Origin: Kitasatospora sp052076145
Lineage (GTDB): Bacteria > Actinomycetota > Actinomycetes > Streptomycetales > Streptomycetaceae
Direction of reading: 5' to 3'
Length of the DNA stretch: 64,000 nt
Assembly: GCF_052076145.1 (NCBI RefSeq)
Contig: NZ_CP197246.1
Location: 186,001-250,000 of the forward strand
Position 1 is the first letter of the stretch. Each line of letters starts with the position of its first letter. This document shows, one piece after another, positions 16,385 to 24,845 of this stretch. Made by a program: the position numbers and the translations under genes. The notes below the pieces were generated by a model, which did no database searches, was not told the origin of the DNA, and was given only the letters and a program-made list of their open reading frames with translations.

Positions 16385-17599
16385 TCAGACACGCACCGCG
16401 AGATTCTGCGCCGCCGGTTCGGCGCCTGCGGTGGCCCCGCTCACAGCGGCCTCGTCGCCCTCCCGGTCGAGGGCCCAGGAGAGCGCCGCGATCACGAATC
16501 CGACGGCCGCCAACCCGGCTCCGACCAGCGCGGGCGAGACCCAGCCGAGGCCCGCGCTCAGCGCCAGCCCGCCGAAGAACGCGCCCTGGGCGTTGGCCAG
16601 GTTGAAGGCTCCCTGGACGGTCGCCGAGGCAAGGGTGGGCGCTCGCCGGGCCTTCTGCAGCACCAGCGTCTGCACGGTGGGCACGGTCGCGAAGCCGAAC
16701 AGGCCGATCAGCACCACCGTCACCGCCGCCGACCACTCGGTGCGCGCCGTCACCGAGAACGCGGCCAGCGCCAGCGCCATCAACAGGAAAGCCGCGCAGA
16801 TCGCGGGCCGCAGCGCGCGGTCGGCCGCGTACCCGCCGATCGCGTTGCCGAGCGTCATCCCGACGCCGAACAGCGCCAGCACCAGCGTCACCGACCCCTC
16901 GCCGAAGCCCGCGACCTCGGTCAGGATCGGCGCGATGTAGCTGTAGCAGGCGAACAGGCCGGCGCAGCCGAACACCACGGTGCCGAGCGCCAGCCAGAGC
17001 TGCCCGCTCCGGAAGGCCGCCAGCTCCTGCCGCAGCCCGCCGTGCGGGTGGCTCGGCAGCTGCGGGACGAGCCGGGCGATCGCCAGCGTGCCGAGCGCGC
17101 CGATGCCGACGACCACGAGCATCGCGGCCCGCCAGCCCAGGTGCTGGCCGAGCAGGGTCGCGCCGGGCACGCCGACGATGTTGGCGATCGTCAGCCCCGA
17201 GAACATCACCGAGACCGCACGGGCCCGCAGGTGCGGCGCGGCAAGTTCGGCGGCGGCCACCGCCCCGGCACCGAAGAACGCCCCGTGCGGCAGCCCGGTG
17301 ACGAACCGCGCCCCGACCAGCGGCCAGAACCCCGGCGCCACGGCGCAGAGCAGGTTGCCGAAGGTGAAGAGTGCGGCCAGCCCGGTCAGCACGGCCTTCC
17401 GGGGCAGTCGCGCGGTGGCGGCGGTGAGCAGCGGCGCACCGACCACCACGCCGACCGCGTACGTGGAGATCACCCAGCCGACCTGGGGGATCGAGACGTG
17501 CAGGTCGCCGGCGATCTGCGGCACGAGCCCCATAGCGGCGAACTCGGTGGTGCCGATCGCGAACGCGACGACGGCAAGGGCGACGAGCGCCAGCGGCAT
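16385..17599 (-). CDS. MFS transporter, DHA1 drug-efflux type
   Basis: A 404-residue, 12-helix exporter. N-terminal VAFAIGTTEFAAMGLVPQIAGDL is typical of the DHA1/AraJ-CmlR group. The loop 2-3 motif is varied (ATARLPRKAVL), and the helix 5 antiporter motif region reads GLTIANIVGVPGATLLGQHLGWR. Members export chloramphenicol-like drugs or sugars. It is divergent from the ROK kinase gene, with a 146-bp shared promoter region. Confidence 0.85.
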   Translation of the reverse strand: MPLALVALAVVAFAIGTTEFAAMGLVPQIAGDLHVSIPQVGWVISTYAVGVVVGAPLLTAATARLPRKAVLTGLAALFTFGNLLCAVAPGFWPLVGARFVTGLPHGAFFGAGAVAAAELAAPHLRARAVSVMFSGLTIANIVGVPGATLLGQHLGWRAAMLVVVGIGALGTLAIARLVPQLPSHPHGGLRQELAAFRSGQLWLALGTVVFGCAGLFACYSYIAPILTEVAGFGEGSVTLVLALFGVGMTLGNAIGGYAADRALRPAICAAFLLMALALAAFSVTARTEWSAAVTVVLIGLFGFATVPTVQTLVLQKARRAPTLASATVQGAFNLANAQGAFFGGLALSAGLGWVSPALVGAGLAAVGFVIAALSWALDREGDEAAVSGATAGAEPAAQNLAVRV

Positions 17600-17745
17600 G
17601 ACGTGGAATCTCCGAGGTTCGGGCCGGAGGCGGGCGCCGCTGACCGCCGGTCGTACGAGGGGTGCGGCGTGATTGTATCGGCCGGGTGAGTGCCAGAATT
17701 CGGACCGTGCGCGGCCGAGTGGTCGCGCCGTGGGAGGAGATGCTC

Positions 17746-18672
17746 GTGGACACCCAGGCCGGGCCGGTCGCCGCTGTCGACATCGGCGGCACCAAGATCG
17801 CGGCGGCCCTGGTGGCCGAGGACGGCACCCTGCTGGCCCGCACCCAGCGGCCCACCCCCGCGGACTCCGACGGCGAGACCGTCCTGAAGACCCTGCTGGA
17901 CGCCCTCGACGAGCTGACCGCCTCCCCCGCCTGGACGGGAGTCCGGGCAGTCGGCGTGGGCAGCGCCGGGCCGGTCGACACCGCCCTGGGCACCGTCAGC
18001 CCCGTCAACATCCCCGGCTGGCGGGCCTTCCCCGTGGTCGAGCGGATCTCCGGGCACCTCGGCGGCCGGCTGCCCGTGGTGCTGGCCGGGGACGGCATCG
18101 CGATCGCCGCCGCCGAGCACCGCTTCGGCGCGGCGCGGCCGTACGACAACGCGCTGTGCATGGTCGTCTCCACCGGGGTCGGCGGCGGGCTGGTGCTGGG
18201 CGGCGCCCTGCACACCGGCCGGACGGGCAACGCCGGGCACATCGGCCACATCAGCGTCGACCTGAACGGCGACCCGTGCCCCTGCGGCGGCCGGGGCTGC
18301 CTGGAGCAGCTGGCCAGCGGCCCCGCGATCGCCCGCCACGCCCTCCGTACGGGCTGGCGCCCCCTCGGCGCCGACACCTCCGCCGCCGCAGTGGCCGTCT
18401 CGGCCGCCGCAGGCGACCCGCTCGCCCTCGCCGCCTACGACCGGGCGGGCCGCGCCCTCGCCGCAGGGATCGCGGCCACCGCGACGCTCGTCGAACTCGA
18501 CGCCGTGGTCATCGGCGGCGGCGTGGCCCAGGCCGGCGAGCTGCTCCTCTCCCCCCTCCGCCGCCACCTCACCACCTACGCCGCTCTCCCCTTCACCACC
18601 GGCCTCCACCTCCACCGCGCCCAGCTCGGCCCCGACGCCGGCCTGGTCGGCGCCGCCGCAGTGGCGGCGTAG
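17746..18672 (+). CDS. ROK family sugar kinase
   Basis: A 308-residue protein with no N-terminal helix-turn-helix, so a kinase rather than a ROK repressor. It has the phosphate-binding VDIGGTKIAAALV near the start, the catalytic-region motif LAGDGIAIAAAEHRFG, and the ROK zinc signature GHISVDLNGDPCPCGGRGCLEQLASG. Glucose, N-acetylglucosamine or N-acetylmannosamine are possible substrates. GTG at 17746 is preferred over the ATG 6 bp earlier because GGAGGAG then has an 8-nt spacing. Confidence 0.84.
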   Translation: MDTQAGPVAAVDIGGTKIAAALVAEDGTLLARTQRPTPADSDGETVLKTLLDALDELTASPAWTGVRAVGVGSAGPVDTALGTVSPVNIPGWRAFPVVERISGHLGGRLPVVLAGDGIAIAAAEHRFGAARPYDNALCMVVSTGVGGGLVLGGALHTGRTGNAGHIGHISVDLNGDPCPCGGRGCLEQLASGPAIARHALRTGWRPLGADTSAAAVAVSAAAGDPLALAAYDRAGRALAAGIAATATLVELDAVVIGGGVAQAGELLLSPLRRHLTTYAALPFTTGLHLHRAQLGPDAGLVGAAAVAA

Positions 18673-18688
18673 CCGCAGCTTTTGCTTT

Positions 18689-18816
18689 CAGGGGCGCGGG
18701 GCTCTGCTTGATTCACTGCGTGCGCGAACGAAAGGCCTCCGCCTGTCACCGGGCGGTCCGAGCCAGTTGCACCCCGAGACCGAGGTGCGCAGCAGGGTGC
18801 GACGTGCGCGCCCCTG
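18689..18816. repeat. intergenic element bounded by CAGGGGCGCG inverted repeats
   Basis: CAGGGGCGCG (18689-18698) and CGCGCCCCTG (18807-18816) are perfect 10-bp inverted repeats framing a 128-bp noncoding segment. The ends match the ends of the hairpin element at 53364-53444, pointing to one dispersed repeat family that is decayed here. Confidence 0.5.
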
Positions 18817-18892
18817 GCGGCTTCGCCGTGAGCGCCGGAGCTCGCCGTGGGACGATGACAAGGCTTAGTTCCGACCCCCGGGCGGTTGCGTG

Positions 18893-21800
18893 ATGCAGAC
18901 CGACGAGCAGCAGCAGGGCTTGCTGATGGTGCCGATCGCCACCGCGCTGATCGACGGGGACGGCCGCATCCTGCACTGGAGCACCGACGCCGAAGCCCTG
19001 CTGGGGTACAGCGCCGAGGAGGCCGTCGGCGCGTTCGCGGCGCAGATCCTGGTGACCGAGGAGCAGCGGTCGCAGGTGCTCGGGCTGTTCGAGGGGATCG
19101 TGAGCGGGAAGGCCTGGTCGGGGGTGTTCCCGGTGCTGCACCGGGCGGGGCACCACGTGAACCTGGAGTTCCGTACGCATCCGATCGCGGGCCCGGACGG
19201 GCGGCCGCTGGTGCTGGCGGTGGCCTCGGACGTGACGGCGCTGCGCGAGCTGCAGGCGGACCTCACGGTGCTGGACGGGTTCTTCACGCAGTCGCCGGTC
19301 GGGATGGCCGTCTACGACCCGCAGCTGCGGTTCGTCCGGCTGAACGACGCGCTGGCGGCGGTGAACGGGATGGCGGTGGAGGAGCACCTCGGGCGGCGGG
19401 TGACGGAGATCCTGCCGGGGATCAACGCCACCGAGGTGGAGTCGGTGATGCGGCAGGTGCTGGCGACCGGCCGGGCGGTGATCGACACCCGCTCGCACGG
19501 CCGCACTCCCGGCGATCCGGACAACGACCGTGCCTGGTCGGCCTCGTACTTCCGGCTGGACCAGCCCAACGGCGAGGTGCTGGGCGTGAGTTCGACCATC
19601 GTGGACGTCACGGAGCACTACCGGGCGGAATCCCGGGCGGCCCGCGCCACCGAGCGGCTCTCGCTGTTGGTGGACGCCACCGCGTCGATCGGCACGACGC
19701 TCGATCTGCGGCGCACGGCAACGGAGTTGGCCGAGGCGATGGTGCCGCGGCTGTGCGACGTGAGCGGGGTGTACGTGCTGGAGCGGCTGGTCTCCGGCAA
19801 GCCGGACGACGCCTCGGGCGATCGCTGGGTGCGGCGTCTGGCGCTCTCGACCGTCGACCCGGAGTACCCGGTGGAGCATCTGCCGACGGAGGCGGTGTAC
19901 CGGATACCGCCGGAGTCCGCCTACGCCGAGGCGATGGCCTCGGGCCGCAGCCTGGTGGCGCGTTCCTGGGAGCTGCCGCTGCTGGGCCCGGGGATACCGG
20001 AGGAGCGGATGCGCGCCTACCGGGGCAGGCGCTCGCGCTCGGTGCGGATAGCGCCACTGGTCGCCCGGGGGTCGGTGCTCGGCATGGTGGTGTACTCCCG
20101 GCGCGGGGAGCGGGAGTCCTTCCTGGAGGCGGATCTGACGATCGGCGACGAGCTGGTCTCCCGGGCGGCGGTCGCGATCGACAACGCCCGGCTCTACCAG
20201 CGCCAGCACGAGATCGTGTTGACCAGGGCGCAGGCGCTGCGCGAGGCGAAGGCGGCGCAGGAGCGGCTGTCACTGGTCAACTCGGCCTCGGCGAGCATCG
20301 GTACGACACTCGATCTGGCCCAGACCGCCCGGGAGTTGGCGCAGATCTCGACGCCCCGGCTGGCGGACATGGTGGTGGTGGAAGTGCTCGACTCGCTGGT
20401 GCAGGGCGAGACCTCCCCGCCGCCGGACCGGGCCGACCGCTCCGCGCTGCTGCGCCGGATGGCCTTCCACACCTCGCCCGCCTCCGCGATGCAGCCGGTG
20501 GCGCCGGTCGGCAGCGTGCACCGCTTCCACCCGTCCACGCCGTACGCCTGGGCGCTGGCTCACCGACGGCCGTTGCTGGTACCGAGGTTGGACCAGTCCG
20601 GGATGACCTGGTTCGCCGACGACCCGGAGCGGGCGGCGGCCATCGAGCGTGACGGGGTTCGCTCGATGATGGTGGTGCCGCTGATCGCCCGGGGTTCGAC
20701 GGTGGGCGTGGCGGCGTTCTTCCGCAATGTCACCGAGCAGGTCTACACCGAGGAGGACTTGTCGCTGGCCGGTGAGTTGGCGGCCCGCGCGGCGGTGTCG
20801 ATCGACAACGCGCTGCTCTACACGCGGGAGCGGGACGCGGCCCGGCAGCGGCAGCTCGCGCTGGAGGAGGCGCACGCCGCCCAGCAGCGGCTGGCCCTGC
20901 TCAACGAGGCCAGCACCCGGATCGGTACCACCCTCGATCTGCAGCGCACCGCACAGGAGTTGGTGGAGACGGTGATCCCGAGATTCGCCGACTTCGTCAC
21001 CGTCGACCTGCTGGAGGCCGTGCTGGAGGGCGACGATCCCGCCCCCGTGCCGCCCGACGGCCGGGCGTTGATGCGGGCGGTGGCCGTCGGCGAGATCGGT
21101 GACTCCGCGACGATGGCCGGCGCGGCGGACGCGGTCGGCGAGGCGACCCGGTCGGCGAAGCTGTACGCGGAGAGCCTGCGGTCCGGGCGGTCGATCCTGG
21201 TCGCCGAGGTGGACGAGGCCGCGCTGCACCGGATCGTCGCCTCGCCGGACCGGGTCGAGCCCAGCCTGGCGGCGGGCGTGCACTCGTACCTGATGGTGCC
21301 GCTGCTGGCCCGGGGTGTGGTGCTCGGCGGCGCGGAGTTCATCCGGACGGCGAACCCGGAGCCGTTCGGCCCGGCGGACGTGGCGATGGCGGAGGAGCTG
21401 GCGGCGCGGGCGGCGGTCTGCATCGACAACGCCCGGCTGTACCGGCGCGAGCGGGACACCGCGCTGACGCTCCAGCGCAGTCTGCTGCCACAGGAGGTGC
21501 ACCGCTCGCTGGGCATGGAGATCGCGTACCGGTACCTGCCGAGCAGTGTGGTCAGCGAGGTCGGCGGTGACTGGTTCGACGTCGTCCCGCTCTCCGGCGG
21601 GCGGGTCGCGCTGATCGTCGGCGACGTGATGGGCCACGGCATCCGGGCGGCCGCGACTATGGGACAACTCCGCACCGTGGCCCGGACGTTGATCACCATG
21701 GACATGGACCCGGCGCGGGTGATGCGGCGGCTCGACGAGGCCGCCTCGGCCGTCGGCGAGGGACAGTTCGCGACCTGTGTCTGTGTCGTCTACGACCCGC

Positions 21801-22561
21801 TCGACCGCAGCTGCACCGCCTGCTCCGCCGGGCACCTGCCGCCGGTCGTCGGCACTCCGGACGGCGCAGCCGAACTGCTGGAGCTCCCGACCGGGGCGCC
21901 GCTCGGCATCGGCGGGGTGCCGTTCGAGAGCGTCCGGTTCTCGCTGCCCGACGACGGCATCCTGGTGCTCTACACCGACGGGCTGGTCGAGCGGCGCGGC
22001 CAGGACCTCGACGAGGGCCTGGAGGTGCTGCGCCGCACCGTCGCCGACCGGCAGCCGACCCTGGAGCAGACCTGCGACGCCGTGCTCGCCGCCCTCGACG
22101 CGCACAGCGGGCAGGACGACATCGCCGTGATCATGGCGCACGTGCGCCCCGTCGACACGTACCGGCTGGCCGTTCTGCCGCTGGCCGGGGATCTCGCGAT
22201 GGTCGGGCACGCCCGCCGGTTCACCCGCGACACGCTGGCCGGCTGGGAGCTGGGCACGCTCAGCGACCTGGCCGAGCTGCTCACCAGCGAGCTGATCACC
22301 AACGCCCTGACACACGCCGGGGCCCCCACCGAACTGCGCATCTTCCGCAACCGCCTGCTGACGGTCGAGGTCGCCGACATCGACAGCCACCCGCCGATGC
22401 TGCGCCGCGCGGCGGATTCGGACGAGGGCGGGCGCGGCATGCACCTCGTCAACGAACTGGCCCACCGCTGGGGCAGCCGCAGCACCACCGAAGGCAAGGT
22501 GGTCTGGTACGAGCTGGAGATCCCGCCCGGCGGCGCGTGGCACCCCGGCCCACCTCCCTAA
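18893..22561 (+). CDS. PAS-GAF multisensor PP2C (SpoIIE-type) phosphatase with HATPase domain
   Basis: A 1222-residue cytoplasmic signalling protein. Domains in order: two PAS domains (about 10-250), three GAF domains (about 265-440, 470-650, 680-855), each introduced by a repeated SIGTTLDLxxTAxEL or RIGTTLDLQRTAQEL helix, a PP2C/SpoIIE phosphatase (about 860-1080, with EVGGDWFDV, GDVMGHG and LYTDGLVE), and a C-terminal GHKL ATPase of the anti-sigma-factor kinase type (about 1087-1215, with ELITNALTHAG and GRGMHLVNELA). It probably dephosphorylates an anti-anti-sigma factor and can also phosphorylate one, joining both arms of a partner switch. The ATG follows an in-frame GTG directly. MMPL transporter gene 12 bp downstream. 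Confidence 0.88.
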   Translation: MQTDEQQQGLLMVPIATALIDGDGRILHWSTDAEALLGYSAEEAVGAFAAQILVTEEQRSQVLGLFEGIVSGKAWSGVFPVLHRAGHHVNLEFRTHPIAGPDGRPLVLAVASDVTALRELQADLTVLDGFFTQSPVGMAVYDPQLRFVRLNDALAAVNGMAVEEHLGRRVTEILPGINATEVESVMRQVLATGRAVIDTRSHGRTPGDPDNDRAWSASYFRLDQPNGEVLGVSSTIVDVTEHYRAESRAARATERLSLLVDATASIGTTLDLRRTATELAEAMVPRLCDVSGVYVLERLVSGKPDDASGDRWVRRLALSTVDPEYPVEHLPTEAVYRIPPESAYAEAMASGRSLVARSWELPLLGPGIPEERMRAYRGRRSRSVRIAPLVARGSVLGMVVYSRRGERESFLEADLTIGDELVSRAAVAIDNARLYQRQHEIVLTRAQALREAKAAQERLSLVNSASASIGTTLDLAQTARELAQISTPRLADMVVVEVLDSLVQGETSPPPDRADRSALLRRMAFHTSPASAMQPVAPVGSVHRFHPSTPYAWALAHRRPLLVPRLDQSGMTWFADDPERAAAIERDGVRSMMVVPLIARGSTVGVAAFFRNVTEQVYTEEDLSLAGELAARAAVSIDNALLYTRERDAARQRQLALEEAHAAQQRLALLNEASTRIGTTLDLQRTAQELVETVIPRFADFVTVDLLEAVLEGDDPAPVPPDGRALMRAVAVGEIGDSATMAGAADAVGEATRSAKLYAESLRSGRSILVAEVDEAALHRIVASPDRVEPSLAAGVHSYLMVPLLARGVVLGGAEFIRTANPEPFGPADVAMAEELAARAAVCIDNARLYRRERDTALTLQRSLLPQEVHRSLGMEIAYRYLPSSVVSEVGGDWFDVVPLSGGRVALIVGDVMGHGIRAAATMGQLRTVARTLITMDMDPARVMRRLDEAASAVGEGQFATCVCVVYDPLDRSCTACSAGHLPPVVGTPDGAAELLELPTGAPLGIGGVPFESVRFSLPDDGILVLYTDGLVERRGQDLDEGLEVLRRTVADRQPTLEQTCDAVLAALDAHSGQDDIAVIMAHVRPVDTYRLAVLPLAGDLAMVGHARRFTRDTLAGWELGTLSDLAELLTSELITNALTHAGAPTELRIFRNRLLTVEVADIDSHPPMLRRAADSDEGGRGMHLVNELAHRWGSRSTTEGKVVWYELEIPPGGAWHPGPPP

Positions 22562-22573
22562 GGCAGTACCACC

Positions 22574-24670
22574 ATGGACACCCGACCCGCTCCGACCCCG
22601 CCCACTCCGGCCCGACCCGCCCGTCGACTCGCCGCCCTCCCCTGCGGACGGCGCAGCAAGTGGGTGGTGCTCCTGCTCTGGCTGGTGCTGGTCGCCGTGG
22701 CCGGGCCGCTGGCGGGCAAGCTGATGGGGGCGGAGGACAACCAGGCCTCCAGCTGGCTGCCCGGCAGCGCCGAGTCGACGCAGGTGCTGAAGGAGCAGCG
22801 GGCCTTCCAACCCGTCGACCTGGCCCAGGCGGTGGTGGTGTACGAGCGCGACACCGGGATCACGGCGGTCGACCGCGTCAAGGCGGCGCAGGACGCGACC
22901 GCCTTCGCCGGCGCCCCGCACGTGCTCGGCCGGGTGATCGGCCCGGTGCCCTCCGCCGACGGGAAGGCGCTGCAGACCATCGTGCCGGTCGACATCGGCA
23001 CCGGCGGCTGGAACGACCTCCGCCCGGCCGTGGACAGCCTGCGCGCGACGGCCGCCACCGACAACCAGGGCATGGCGACGCACGTCACCGGCCCCGCCGG
23101 GGTGGGCGCCGACCAGGCGGCTGCCTTCGCGGGCATCGACGGCACGCTGCTGGTCGCGACGGTGGGCGTGGTGGTGGTCCTGCTTCTCCTCACATATCGT
23201 TCGCCCGTCCTTTGGATCCTTCCGCTGCTCTGCGCGGGCACCGCGCTGACGGGCGCCGAGGCGCTGATCTACCTGCTAGCCAAGCACGCCGGGCTGACGG
23301 TGAACGCGCAGAGTGCGGGCATCCTGATCGTGCTGGTGCTCGGCGCCGGCACCGACTACGCCCTGCTGCTGACGGCCCGCTACCGGGAGGAGCTGCGCCG
23401 GCACGAGGACCGGCACGAGGCGATGGCCTTCGCCCTGCACCGCGCCGGGCCCGCGATCGGGGCGAGTTCGGCGACGGTGGTCCTCTCGATGCTCTGCCTG
23501 TTGATCGCCGAGATGAACTCGACCCGGGGTCTCGGCCCGGTCTGCGCGATCGGGGTGCTGGTCGCGCTGCTGGCGATGGTCACGCTGCTGCCCGCGCTGC
23601 TGGTGATCTGCGGGCGGTGGGTGTTCTGGCCCGTGCGCCCGGCCTTCGGCACGCCGGAGCCGACGGCGAGCGGCCGTTGGGCCCGGATCGGCGGCTGGAT
23701 CGGGCGGCGGCCGCGCAAGGTCTGGATCGGCACCGGCCTGGCGCTGGCGGCCTGCTGCCTCGGGCTGATCTCGCTGAACGCCAACGGCCTGAGCACGGCC
23801 GGGACGTTCACTGGCACCCCCGACTCGGTGACCGGCCAGCAGGTGCTGGCGGAGCACTTCCCGGCCGGCACCGGATCACCGCTGTCGATCCTCAGCACCG
23901 CCGGGTCCGCCGCGACCGTCCGGCAGACGGCAGCGAGCACGCCCGGTGTCGCGGACACCACGCCACCGCTGGTCAGCAAGGGCACGGCCTTCTTCCAGGC
24001 GACGCTGACCGACCCGCCGGACAGCAGCCAGGCCAAGGCGACGGTCGACCGCGTCCGGGCCGCCGTGCACGCCGTGCCGGGCGCGGACGCGAAGGTCGGC
24101 GGCAACACGGCGGTCGTCCTGGACATCCAGCGGGCGGCGAGCCACGACAACCGGGCGATCATCCCGGTGGTGCTGGTCGTGGTGATGGTGATCCTGGCTG
24201 GGCTGCTGCGGGCGATCGTGGCGCCGCTGGTGCTGATCGCCACCGTGGTGCTCAGCTACGCGGCGGCGCTCGGCATCAGCGCGTTCTTCTTCACGCACGT
24301 GTTCCACTTCGAGGGCGAGGACAACGCCTTCCCGCTGTTCGTCTTCGTCTTCCTGGTCGCGCTCGGCATCGACTACAACATCTTCCTGATGACGCGCGTC
24401 CGGGAGGAGGCGCAGCACCGGGGCACCCGTGCGGGCGCGGTGGCCGGGCTGGCCGCCACCGGCGGTGTGATCACCTCCGCCGGGCTGATCCTGGCCAGCA
24501 CCTTCGGTGTGCTGGGCACCCTCCCGGTGGTGGGCTTCGCCGAGATCGGCTTCGCGGTGGCGCTCGGCGTGCTGCTGGACACGCTGGTGGTCCGTTCGGT
24601 GCTGGTCACGGCGCTGACGATGGATCTGGACCGGCGGATGTGGTGGCCGCACGCGCTGTCACGGAAATGA
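22574..24670 (+). CDS. MMPL/RND family transporter
   Basis: A 698-residue membrane protein with the two-repeat RND layout: a first helix near 31-50, an extracytoplasmic loop, a bundle of helices around 190-370, a second loop, and a final bundle around 530-690. Typical segments are LVLGAGTDYALLLTARYREEL and its twin FLVALGIDYNIFLMTRVREEA, carrying the GxDY motifs of MmpL proton-relay helices. Homologues export lipids, siderophores or drugs. It starts 12 bp after the phosphatase gene and is likely co-transcribed. Confidence 0.87.
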   Translation: MDTRPAPTPPTPARPARRLAALPCGRRSKWVVLLLWLVLVAVAGPLAGKLMGAEDNQASSWLPGSAESTQVLKEQRAFQPVDLAQAVVVYERDTGITAVDRVKAAQDATAFAGAPHVLGRVIGPVPSADGKALQTIVPVDIGTGGWNDLRPAVDSLRATAATDNQGMATHVTGPAGVGADQAAAFAGIDGTLLVATVGVVVVLLLLTYRSPVLWILPLLCAGTALTGAEALIYLLAKHAGLTVNAQSAGILIVLVLGAGTDYALLLTARYREELRRHEDRHEAMAFALHRAGPAIGASSATVVLSMLCLLIAEMNSTRGLGPVCAIGVLVALLAMVTLLPALLVICGRWVFWPVRPAFGTPEPTASGRWARIGGWIGRRPRKVWIGTGLALAACCLGLISLNANGLSTAGTFTGTPDSVTGQQVLAEHFPAGTGSPLSILSTAGSAATVRQTAASTPGVADTTPPLVSKGTAFFQATLTDPPDSSQAKATVDRVRAAVHAVPGADAKVGGNTAVVLDIQRAASHDNRAIIPVVLVVVMVILAGLLRAIVAPLVLIATVVLSYAAALGISAFFFTHVFHFEGEDNAFPLFVFVFLVALGIDYNIFLMTRVREEAQHRGTRAGAVAGLAATGGVITSAGLILASTFGVLGTLPVVGFAEIGFAVALGVLLDTLVVRSVLVTALTMDLDRRMWWPHALSRK

Positions 24671-24708
24671 GTGCCGTCCGGGCACGGTGCTCTGCTAACG
24701 TCGAAAGC

Positions 24709-24762
24709 ATGAGGCTTGCAGCTGCGATGACGACGACGCCGAGGAGTGTCCCGGCGCGCTGA
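24709..24762 (+). CDS. threonine-codon leader peptide of thrS-like gene
   Basis: A 17-residue reading frame, MRLAAAMTTTPRSVPAR, ends 83 bp before the threonyl-tRNA synthetase start. It carries three consecutive ACG threonine codons, the amino acid charged by the downstream product. A TAACGT -10-like box at 24696-24701 sits 7 bp before the ATG and no ribosome site is seen, so the peptide would be translated from a leaderless transcript. A 13-bp GC hairpin follows. Ribosome stalling at the Thr codons when charged tRNA-Thr is scarce would be the control signal. Confidence 0.7.
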   Translation: MRLAAAMTTTPRSVPAR

Positions 24763-24774
24763 CAGCTGTTGTCC

Positions 24775-24804
24775 GAAGCCCCGGGGCGAGTGCCCCGGGG
24801 CTTC
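24775..24804 (+). terminator. attenuator hairpin of thrS-like gene
   Basis: A perfect 13-bp stem GAAGCCCCGGGGC / GCCCCGGGGCTTC with the loop GAGT, 12 nt after the leader peptide stop. Positions 24784-24792 (GGGCGAGTG) are also perfectly complementary to 24815-24823 (CACTCGCCC), a 9-bp pairing that excludes the hairpin. No T-run follows, as often in high-GC hosts. Confidence 0.7.
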
Positions 24805-24845
24805 GCCGTGCGGTCACTCGCCCTCCCCCTCGTGAGGAGACCGCC

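Noticed and set aside
20270..23083. 937-residue minus-strand frame opposite the sensor phosphatase
   Set aside because: Low-complexity shadow of the plus-strand gene and it crosses two plus-strand genes.
24671..24845. T-box riboswitch for the ThrRS gene
   Set aside because: No AGGGTGGNACCGCG-type T-box sequence; the Thr-codon leader peptide explains the region better.
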